Shown here piece by piece: positions 1 through 9,185 of a stretch of 64,000 bases of DNA. The stretch is taken from positions 13,454,001 to 13,518,000 of the forward strand of contig CP075492.1 in assembly GCA_021613535.1 (NCBI GenBank), given 5' to 3'. A program made the translations under genes and the position numbers. Under the pieces are notes generated by a model, which saw only the letters and a list, made by a program, of their open reading frames with translations, was not told the DNA's origin and did not search any database. Source of the DNA: Adineta vaga (taxonomy: Eukaryota; Rotifera). The stretch's first letter is position 1. Every line of letters begins with the position of its first letter.

Positions 1-566
1 TCAGTACTGTTAGCCATTATTTCGATTTAACTATAGAAAACCTATCGAATATGTGATTAAAATATAAATTCACAAACAAAGAAAAAAGCTTTCTCTACGA
101 CGTCATTTTCTTTCATTCTTCGATATGTATATATGTCGTATCGAGGTTAGTACCTTCGATACGGCAATCATAATCATGTTATTTCAAGTACATGTAAACT
201 GATTTTTCCATCATTTTGTTAAAAAATAACGGTTGGCAAATGATTAACTGCATAAATGTGAGAAGACTGATGTTCAATGATTGTAATAAAGCTTCAATTA
301 ATGGTATATACCTTTGAAGTGATATTATTTCGTCTGATAATATTTTTCGATACACATGAATAAGAAAAAACGTTTTTTTTTATTAGACTTTAAAAATATA
401 AATGATCCAAATTTGTATGAGATTTTATCAATAATATTTATTCTCTATAGTAAACAAAATAAAGAATATATTTTTCCTAAAATATATATCATTAAAATCA
501 AGGAAAAAAACTAATTAATATAGAAAAATAGAGATGAAAATTGCTTGATTATCTATCTAAAAAATA
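1..566. other. AT-rich non-coding sequence
   Basis: No convincing reading frame, RNA gene or repeat seen. It is strongly AT-rich with short A and T runs and lies downstream of the minus-strand carrier fragment. Confidence 0.5.
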
Positions 567-1028
567 TTAATTTTGAATTGAAGCACGTTTAATAATTTCA
601 TAGAGTGATATTATTAGAACAGAATTTGGTATAACAATACAAGTACGACGTAATGAACCAAAACAAATACCTTTTAAACCTCTTTCGTGTATAAGAATAG
701 GAAATGTATTCCAGAGTGATTGTCTTTTTGATGAAAGTTGTAAAGTTGTTTTTAAAACATCAATTTGTTGTGTTATTAATGATATTAAAAGTGCTGCTAA
801 AGTCGACGATAATGGAATAATAATTTGATCATATTTTAATGAAATAAATCTCTCTAATTGATTTTGAATTTTCCAATAAAATGTCCAAATAATTGAATTA
901 GATGAAAGAGATATATCTAAAGCTATTAAATAACCTTTATAAAACCTACACACACCATCACCAGATTTGGAATAAATATCACGATTAATATTATTGATTC
1001 GAATTTTATTATATGAACAAGTGATCAT
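567..1028 (-). pseudogene. SLC25A44-like mitochondrial carrier, C-terminal fragment
   Basis: The reading frame matches only the last third of a mitochondrial carrier (SLC25). A 'GVCRFYKGYL' segment stands where carriers have G-x-GFYRGY, followed by a TM stretch, the repeat-3 signature and a final amphipathic helix. By family resemblance it is closest to SLC25A44 (branched-chain amino-acid carrier). The signature Px[DE]xx[KR] is degraded: 'QQIDVLK' has Gln where the helix-kinking Pro should be. The first two carrier repeats (about 200 residues) are not found upstream, where low-complexity DNA and a transposable element follow. A splice acceptor just before the ATG suggests this was an internal exon. 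Most likely a relic; a long intron is not excluded. Confidence 0.55.
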
Positions 1029-1286
1029 TACTTATTGAGTTACAACATCAGTTGAAACTAAATTGAAACAAAAAAACCCATCTTGAGGGTGTGGGTGTAG
1101 ATGTGCGTGAAGAAGATATACTCACACCCTCACCCACCCACTGATCGTGAAGGAGGTCCATTTATAAAGTTAGTTATCTGAATAGTACATTAACAGCGGG
1201 CGAATTTATATACATCGGTCTATTTCCATCTATTGTTGCATAATATTTATATGGTGCCGAAGATTCCTATTCAAAAGAGAATACTT

Positions 1287-2001
1287 CCTATTCCGAAAAG
1301 TTACACATTCCGGAATTGATTTACCCGCTAAAATGCCTATCAATCAATTCCGGTATTCCTCTTATTCAAATCCGGAGCAGCTGGCATTCGATTTCCACAA
1401 ATGCAATCAAACTCCTGCATTTTCCGCGCATTCCGGAATTGTTGTTTTATGTTAGTCGATGAAAAGATCATCCTCATTGATCGATCGAATTCCCAAGCGG
1501 AATTTCGGAATTCGTGCACAACCGGAACAGCTAGGATTTAGCAGGAATTCCTGCATTTCCTGCCCATTTTTGCCTAATCCGGAAGTGATTGGATGTGTGA
1601 ACTCAGGATAAGTTGATCCTGATTTATTTATGAAATGCGGTGCGCACTTTCGAGTTCGTGACCGTGCACCTTTTCTATGAATTTCTTTGATGTGTTGGTT
1701 TCTCCATCAGGTCGCTTTAATCAGGCGTTTTTCGGACACCGTTACTATTGTGCTGCCCCACCGACTGAGCCTTCCACCCACCCTCAAGATGACGGTATCG
1801 GCAGGAATAAACAGAAATTTCTGATCGTTGCATATTACTGAAATTCCGGATGTGCACGAATTCCGGAATTCCGCTTTTATTTTTCATGGCTACGAATGCT
1901 TGATCATATAAATATACTATATATAGATGCAATTCCGGAATTGAGCGATAGTCATTTTGGTGGGTCAAGCAATTCCGGAATGTGTAACTTTTCGGAATAG
2001 G
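1287..2001. mobile_element. MITE-like element with perfect 32-bp terminal inverted repeats
   Basis: Positions 1287-1318 and 1970-2001 are exact reverse complements over 32 bp. The outermost bases read CCTA at the left and TAGG at the right, so a TA target site may lie at each end (Tc1/mariner-style insertion), though a longer TIR that includes these bases is also possible. The interior is less AT-rich than its surroundings and carries many copies of the palindrome TTCCGGAA or its halves (for example near 1308, 1429, 1853, 1867, 1931 and 1971). No transposase frame is visible, so it would be non-autonomous. Confidence 0.8.
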
Positions 2002-2202
2002 ATGACTGCTAAAAAAACGAGCACAAAATCAACTGTTCATTATCAAAATATGATAAACGATAGGTTTAATAGTGATCCTAAAAATTATTATATTCCATTT
2101 GTTTGTGGTAATGACGGTATTGCTGTTAAATCTGAAGGAAATACAGTTTGTTTTTGTCCACCAAATTCGTATGGTAATTATTGTCAATATTCAAGTGATT
2201 AG
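2002..2202 (+). pseudogene. EGF-like module relic
   Basis: An open frame directly abutting the right end of the TIR element ends in a C-x-C-P-x4-YG-x2-C pattern, which is the second half of an EGF-like domain, with an upstream Cys (VCGNDG) completing part of it. It stops right after the module. A second relic of the same type lies at about 46300-46520. Bdelloids have many large extracellular LDLa/EGF proteins, and this looks like a single exon stranded from one. No promoter or further exons are seen. Probably a fragment separated from its gene by the element on its left. Confidence 0.45.
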
Positions 2203-2213
2203 ACATATGCAGG

Positions 2214-2336
2214 GTAAGCATTTTCCTTACCCTATACCCTAGCATAGCAAATTTTTTAAACCCTGATCCTACCCTACGACCTTCATACCCCAACCCTATC
2301 CTACTCAGCAGGGTAGGGCAGGGTAGGGGGCCCCTG
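2214..2336. repeat. CCCTA/AGGGTA-rich degenerate repeat
   Basis: A 120-bp tract dominated by CCCTA and its complement, opening with CAGGGTAAG and closing with GGGGGCCCCTG. Both ends, read inward, begin CAGGG. hAT-type elements often have CAGGG-like termini beside an AGAGATGTA-like flank, and such a flank is present on the right. No matching 8-bp target duplication is evident. It separates the EGF relic from the F-box relic. Confidence 0.35.
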
Positions 2337-2343
2337 TACATCT

Positions 2344-2517
2344 CTAATCCGAGTATCGAATGAATTTTTGTCGTATTATATTCTCGAGTCGTTCATTATT
2401 AATATCAAAGAATGAATAGAGAACATCGACATTATCAAGTTTCTTTGAAATACTCAATTCAATTTCATCGGGTAAATCAAGCAGGTAAATGTTAAAATGA
2501 CTCATGTTCATTAACAT
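2344..2517 (-). pseudogene. F-box domain relic
   Basis: A short frame with 'LLDLPDEI' followed by a KLDNVDVLYSFFDINN-type stretch fits the N-terminal F-box (LPxEI...L...D) of the large rotifer F-box family. Family members usually continue for 200-400 residues with a repeat domain. This one stops after about 58 residues, beside the CCCTA-rich repeat. ATG choices cluster at 2517-2505. Interpreted as a truncated copy; the family call is by pattern only. Confidence 0.5.
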
Positions 2518-3102
2518 TTGCTCTGGTGCTCGCAATTCATATATCTATGAATGTTCTTTGTATACGCTCGCTATTCTCAACGTCGATAATGTGTAAACAT
2601 TTGACGATGAAAAGAGAAAACAGTCTCCAAAATGAATCCTCTCATTATTTTGTTTACTGTTGGAAAATTCAGCAAATTTTATATTCGTTAAATTTGACCA
2701 TGTAATTCATGCAAGACTTTCAGTTGATCACCAATATAAACATGATTGATTAGAGAAGATAATGATCTTTATTCACAATGTGTATTCTCCTGTTTTAAAA
2801 GGACATTCAGTATAGGAAATGAGATACTCAATTTCAATAAATGGTTTTTTTCACATAAAAGTTGACATTTATTTGACATTCTTCATTATTTTACAATGAA
2901 TTTAATTGTATGATGGAGGTGACTGAAAATAGTTTCATCTTATGTTAAATAAGTTCGAAAAGATAATTAGGAAAGAATTATTCAGTAAAAATATTTTATG
3001 CAGAACGTTTTTTTATCATGTGAGCATGAGCAAAGGAAACGTCAAAAATAAACTGATACTCAATGTAAATCTTCAAAACGACTTTCATTTGAGAAAAACA
3101 CA
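2518..3102. other. Intergenic, AT-rich
   Basis: No reading frame with recognisable content, no repeat of note. It contains the probable promoter of the plus-strand receptor gene that starts at 3103. Confidence 0.5.
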
Positions 3103-4255
3103 TTGAATATCATGGATGCATCGTTCATGGAAATGTATGCTACTATGCAGAGTATTCTGGCTGCGAGAAGTACATTTGTTCAAGTTAGTTCGATAATACT
3201 GCTTATATTTGGCAATATTGGTGAGATTCTGAATATTATTATTTTCGTTCAACGTTCATTTCGGACTAATTCTTGTGCGATCTATTTTCTTGCTGCATCA
3301 TGTGCACGTTTGATCTTTATCGATTTCACCATTCTACTTAATGATCTCTCGATGGGTAAGTTTATGAACAATAAGATGTTTTATACATTTGCATTGCTTT
3401 CGAATAGGTTATGATATTGATCCAGCACGAGATTCCATAGGTTTTTGTAAGGTTAAATGGTATATTTCTTGTGTTACAACTATATTACCAGTAAGTTTCA
3501 TTGTATTGGCTTGTATCGATCGACTTACACTAAGTTCCTTGAGTTTAAGAAGACTGGGTTGGAGTCAACCGCGTTTCGCGTATAGATTAATAGCTGGTGT
3601 ATCTCTATTTTGGTTAATCTTTTCTATCCATGCAATCATTGGTGGAACTGTTCTTTCTGAACCTGGTTTTTCCATGTGTTACATTCAACCAGGAGCCTAT
3701 ACATACTTCATGACAACGTATTCCGTTGTTATTAACTATTTATTACCACCAATATTAATGATGATTTTTGGTTTGCTTACAATTATTAATGTTCGACGAA
3801 CACAACGACAAATTCATCCAATGACAAATCCTGGATATGCACAAAGAAAAGATTTACTTCTTTTGCGTATGTTACTCTTTCAAGTACTGATAAATGTTAT
3901 TTTCATCATACCAGCATCGGCTTATCAAGTATGGAACTGTTTTCGTTTAGTTGTCATAGATCAATTGATACATTTGTTTTTCATTTAGATTTATCAAATA
4001 GTTTCAGCTAATTGGACAAAAACTCCTTTACAACAAGCATGGGATTTATTATATTTTTCATTGGCGTTGGCTTTATTTTATATTCCTTATTGTACTAGTT
4101 TTTATATTTATACCATTACAGCGAGCATATTTAGACAAGAATTAAAACAAATCATTGTCAAATGTTATCATCGAGTCTTTCCTAGAAGAATGACGACAGC
4201 AACAACAACTGTAATGATTAATACAAGTTCAACCGTTAGAACAGTCGCAAAATGA
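3103..4255 (+). CDS. Orphan rhodopsin-like 7TM receptor
   Basis: Three exons, 3103-3355, 3408-3928 and 3989-4255, give 346 residues with introns of 52 and 60 bp. Seven hydrophobic segments are visible. TM1 carries a GN pair (FGNIGEILN) and the end of TM3 reads 'CIDR', in the place of the DRY motif. The C-terminal tail is short and Thr-rich. Its ligand cannot be told; the type is a rotifer orphan GPCR, presumably chemosensory or peptidergic at the plasma membrane. A decayed copy with the same intron positions lies at 7623-8754, so this is the surviving member of a local duplication. Confidence 0.8.
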
Positions 4256-5297
4256 TCATCGAAATTTAAAAAAAGACTTATCCTCATTCATATTATTCTA
4301 TTCCAGCTACATTAATTTTTTCCTTTTTGTTGTCATCTCACATATTATTGTTTACTTTCTAAAAGATTGTATGTTATGTCATGAATTAGTGAATGAAAAC
4401 ATTTCATTAACGCTCATTTTACCTCTCCTAGATATGCACTGACGACAGTTGAGTATTATACATATTGATTGTATCTTATTTTACGAGTTTTTGGAAAACA
4501 AATGAATTCTGTGTTAGTAACATCGCATGAAAATTCTCTGAGTTAGTCTTTTTCATTGTAGAGTTTATTGTGAAACTATAAAAGACGAACTACATACTAA
4601 AGATGACTGTGTGTTGATTACATTGATATAGATTAATGAAATATATACTTTTCTAACACGTAAAAAGATTTAGTAACTTCTGTTGCATATCTTATTCAAT
4701 GGACATGTTTCAACGAAGCAATAGAAAATTTCTTGTAGGTCACACGGTTTAAATCTCTTCTCTATCTCCATTAATAGTTGATCAATATGCTAAAAATATT
4801 CAGCATAAAGCTAAGAACGATCGGCAAAAACGACTTCAAAACACACCCTCAATAATCAATATTAGTTATGATTTTAGTAGAAACAATAACTTCGTATTTT
4901 TTTAAAAGTATTATTTCATACAGGATTCTATTTTTGAATATGAAATTTTCAATTACATGCGTATTATTGGCCGATTAAAGATAGACTTAGCTTCAATAAG
5001 TGCATGATATTTTTCATTTGCAATTCTAAGTTTGCATAATAAATGAAAGTGATTCGGTGCATATTGAAATACGCTATTCAATATATTTTGATGATACTTA
5101 GATTGATTTTTTGCACATCATTAAATAATCAATACGTATATGCATAAAATTATGGTTATCCATATAAAAACGCAATTCATGACGTTTTCATAGCATAAAA
5201 TAATAGGTATCATATAAACAGAAAATATAGTAAGAAAATGTAACTGTATTTCTTAATTGCAAGCTAGTACATCTATTTAGTTTGATATTGCATCACA
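4256..5297. other. Intergenic, AT-rich
   Basis: About 1 kb without a credible frame, repeat or RNA gene. It contains the 3' flank of the receptor and the promoter side of the SOD gene. Confidence 0.5.
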
Positions 5298-6059
5298 ATG
5301 CTTATACTTCTTACCATTTCGTTATTCTTTGTTCACAATGTCCAGAGTATGATGATGGCAAAGGCCAAGATTCATTTGAACTCAAAAAATGAAGCAGTTG
5401 GTTATTTAATGTTTATGCAAGCAAATGGTAATGCTCCGGTCATAATCAAGGGTAAATTATGGAATATGACACCGAATACTGTTCATGTAAGCATGAGTTT
5501 TCGTTTTTTACTCGATAGAGATGATGATGTAGATATCGTTGCTAATCGATCTAATTATAATCTTTCGAATATAAACTATAGGGTTTCCATGTACATGAAT
5601 ACCCGTTGTTAAATAAGGAATTAAACTGCACTGCAGCTGGACCACATTTTAATCCTTACAGTAAGCTCAGCTACATTGCTTACATATTGTGTAACAAAGA
5701 TAAACTTTCAATTATTTTTGAAGGTACTTCACATGGTCCTATCACGGCAAATATCAATAATCGACATGTGGGTGATCTCGGAAATGTGACTTCGGATAGT
5801 GCTGGTCATATTAATATTCATATAGAAGATTCAATTATTCAATTATATAATGCTACTCAGTCCATTGCTAACCGAACTATTGTTTTGCATGCAATGCGTG
5901 ATGATGGTGGTATGGGCGGATTTCCCGATAGTAGTACTACAGGGTATGTTTTATTCTTTCTGTGTTCTCGATCACATACGTGTTTTTTTTCATAGAAATG
6001 CTGGTGCACGAATTGGCTGTGGTAATATTATGTTAAAGAACAAATGGTCAAAACATTAG
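5298..6059 (+). CDS. Secreted Cu/Zn superoxide dismutase
   Basis: Exons 5298-5486, 5582-5660, 5724-5943 and 5996-6059 give 183 residues. One 63-bp intron is itself in frame, so an uncorrected reading shows a false insertion. An N-terminal hydrophobic signal (LILLTISLFFVHNVQS) points to export. Metal and active-site residues are intact: 'HGFHVHE' supplies two Cu ligands, 'GPHFNP' the bridging His, a later His in 'SHGP' and 'RHVGDLG' the Zn ligands, 'VLHAMRDD' the last Cu ligand. The disulfide Cys pair (NCTAAG and GCG) and the catalytic Arg in 'NAGARIGCG' are present. It should dismutate superoxide outside the cell, which fits animals that meet oxidative stress on desiccation. Confidence 0.88.
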
Positions 6060-6241
6060 GACGCTTTGCGAATCAAGAACTCACTCCTCTTTGTGTCATT
6101 TAATCGTACTATCTATATTCTAGCATTATATTAATAAATTATTGAAACAAATATTTAATACGAAGAAAAGTTCTATTCGCTGTTATTGATCAATTAATAC
6201 AAAAAAAAGAGTAACACAATAGAATAAATAAACAAGCGATA

Positions 6242-7125
6242 CTATTGAAGAATAGCAGAACAAGATCTTTGCTGTGGCGTACTCATCGTCGATAGAATAT
6301 ACGATCGTTCTGTAGTATCAGTAATCATTTGAGTTTGTCGATTTGTAGAAATTTTTGACTGTGGTAGCGTCTGACTCGCTGTCGTACAAGTAATTGCCAT
6401 ATTTATTTGAACAGTTGTAATTAATGTTGATGAAGATTCGATAGTAGGTATTATCGTCATTAGAGATGATTTCGTTGCATTTCCGACAGACATAGATGGT
6501 GACTCCAATGTATATTTTATTACTGTTGACAAAGCTTTACCCATGTACTTTGTTGAATGCTTTGCTGTTGTTGATGGAATTCTTTAATAAAATATCTCTA
6601 TTATTATAGTAAAAGAATCTTTAGCGGAAGGTTATTAGAAGATTTGATTCGTAGTATTGATTAATGATGCTGTAGCCATCGTTTTTATGACATCATATCC
6701 GGTTGGCCAACATAATCGGGATAAGGCATATTTTTCTAGTAGTATTTTTCTGATCGTTTGTATTAATTTACGGTTATTACAGTCGTCAATACGGCAACGA
6801 TAATATATATGCTCAAATCGTTGGTTTGATGATGTTATTATTGTTTCAATATCAATCTGTGAAATGTCTTCATGTTCATTGACAAAACATTGTAGATACA
6901 TATTCCTTTGACCTGTGACAAGGAAGCGACGGAATTTATCCAACCATTCAGTATGGCATAAGTTTTGTCTAAATAACCAGTCGATATTGTCTGCTTTATA
7001 CACATATAGTTGGAAGTCGTTGTGAGTTGAATATCACCATCGATATTTCTGATAGAACTGTTTACTATTAGATTATTTTCATTGTTGTCTTTGAATTGAT
7101 TAAAACCAGATAAAGAAACTTGAAC
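6242..7125 (-). CDS. Unclear secreted-type protein, possibly decayed
   Basis: Two stretches look coding. The first, 7003-6635, encodes about 120 residues with a late 'YYRCRIDDCNN' motif like the CxxDxCN end of Ly6-type or rotifer Cys-rich extracellular domains. The second, about 6581-6242, is Ser/Thr-rich. Upstream of 7003 an open, N-glycosylation-rich frame follows a plausible acceptor near 7127, but it runs in a different frame with no clear donor between, so a frameshift is possible. No clean GT donor precedes the stop at 6635. Treat as a hypothetical gene of uncertain structure or a recent pseudogene. Confidence 0.35.
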
Positions 7126-7622
7126 TGAGTCGATTACAAACGATACATTTCACATTTTTCGAATCTCATATTTCTCTAACGATCAGTATGAAAAACAGTG
7201 CTAGACGTATATTGCTATTTAATTTGATTAATATACTAAAGAATATCAAAAAGTAAGGCATATGCTTTCTTGTCAGCAAACATGATTTATATTTATATGA
7301 AAATTTTGCACAAGAAGATAGATGAAATGAATACAAATATCATGCCTGTTATTCTTTCTCGTGAAACTGTGTTATGACGAAAACCATTGTATTTGATCAT
7401 ATTTATTGTTTGTTTCGTGTGAAGATGAGATAAAAAGACTTTTGTGTGCCTGAACTAGTATATAGGAAATGAATTGCTTTATCATTTTGTTGGAAAAAAA
7501 ACTGAAATAGTTATTCATTTCATCTTCATGTCAAAGAAATATGTAAAGTTAATTTAAATTTAGTTTTCACTCTATATATAATGAGAAAAATATCAAAAGG
7601 TTAAAGATCAATTTGGAAAAGT
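7126..7622. other. Intergenic, AT-rich
   Basis: Nothing recognisable; contains the upstream region of the receptor pseudogene. Confidence 0.45.
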
Positions 7623-8754
7623 ATGAATGCATCAATGATGGAAGCCTATGTTACCATTCAAGCAATGAATGCTGATAGAGTAGTTTTTGTTCAAATTAGT
7701 ACTCTAATTTTTATTTATTCTTGGTAATACTAGCGAAATCCTTAACATTATCATATTTGTTCAACGTACATTTCGTACTAATTCTTGTGCCATCTATTTC
7801 TTTGCTGCATCATGTGCGCAATTGATCTTTATCTATTTTACTATCTTTCTCAATGGTCTCTTAATAGGTATGTTTATAAATAATGAGATGTTTTTCTTTT
7901 CATAGGAACCATATTTTACTTTGTATAGGTTATAATAAAGATCCAGCACAAACATCATTAGTCTTTTGCAAATTTAAACTCTATCTTTCCAGTGTTACGC
8001 TTATATTGGCACCAAGTTTTATTATTTTGGCCTGCATTGATCGATTAATAATAAGTTCATCTAGTGTAAAACGACGTGGATGGAGTCAACCGCGTTTCGC
8101 ATATCGATTAGTAGCTGGTGCATCGGTATTTTGTTTAATTTCCTCTATTCATGCAATCATTGGCGCAACGATTTATTCAATGCCTAGTTATTCCTTCTGC
8201 TATGTCACACAAGGGCCATATATGATCTTTTTAACTTTTTACTCAACTATTATTTACTATTTATTACCACCAATATTAATGATAATTCTTGGTCTGTTAA
8301 CAATTATCAATGTTTGACGAACACAACGACAAATTTATCCAACAATAACGACTAAGCATTCGTATGTACGTCGAAAAGATCTGCATCTTCTACGCATGCT
8401 ACTCTTACAAATATTAGTATGCACTATTTTCACCATACCAGCGACAGCTTTTCAGGTAAGTAATGACTTTAGTTTATATGATATATCTGAAAGATCTTTT
8501 GTGTCATTTAGATTTATCAAGTAACAATAGATAATCAATTCAAGGATGATATTCAAAACGCACGAGATCTGTTTTTCTTATCAATAGCATTAGCCCTATT
8601 CTGCATTCCACATTGTATTAGTTTCTATATGTATACAATAACAGCGAGTATATTTAGACAAGAATTCAAACAAATTGTTCTCAAATGTTATCAACGACTC
8701 TTTCCTAAAAGAACGAATTTACGACAAATTATGATAGCAACACATACAAACTGA
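7623..8754 (+). pseudogene. Decayed paralogue of the 7TM receptor at 3103
   Basis: Aligned with the intact receptor, the same three exons are recognisable (about 7623-7867, 7929-8455, 8512-8754) with introns at the same places. Two lesions break it. A one-base frameshift in TM1 near 7720 leads to a stop at 7725-7727. A CGA-to-TGA change at 8315-8317 falls where the intact copy has Arg after 'IINV'. Downstream of each lesion the frame resumes with the family sequence, including 'CIDR' at TM3 and the TM7-tail 'ASIFRQE'. The rest is well conserved, so inactivation looks recent. Confidence 0.82.
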
Positions 8755-9185
8755 ACAATATACTTTATTTCATCATGTATAGTTTGAAGGATTCTATAAT
8801 AAATATCCGATATAGCAGGCTTTGCTCATTATTAATAAGTAATTCGGACATTACTAAATCCAATGGTATAGATGATATTATAAATATCTGTTATCGTTCT
8901 CATTGAGAATATGAATGAATCATCATTAACTCAAAACGGACTTTAGACATCACATTCACTCTCAATCAGTTACGACTTATATCAAATGTTTTCTTTACTG
9001 TCATTCACACCCTATACTATACTTCGATTATTTCTCATTCTGTTTGGAAGACAAAAAATAAAAATAAAAAATCGGACTGATTCGCTTCTATTACAAGTAA
9101 TATTTTGATAAAACCTTGTGAAAATTTATCATTTATTTTTTTATTCTGTTCTACGAACACTGTTTTGCTAAATATTTGTACACGA
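8755..9185. other. Intergenic, AT-rich
   Basis: No gene seen. The frame of the following oxidoreductase is open back to 9105, but only through a TTG; the first ATG is at 9186. Confidence 0.5.

Noticed and set aside
1083-1140. TGTGGG and CACACCC motifs, like the bdelloid telomere repeat
   Set aside because: Only a single TGTGGG inside a 10-bp inverted pair (1084-1093 with 1123-1132); no tandem array, so not a telomere tract.
5606-5995. SOD with a 21-residue insertion between metal ligands
   Set aside because: The insertion has perfect GT-AG ends and removing it restores normal SOD spacing, so it is an in-frame intron.
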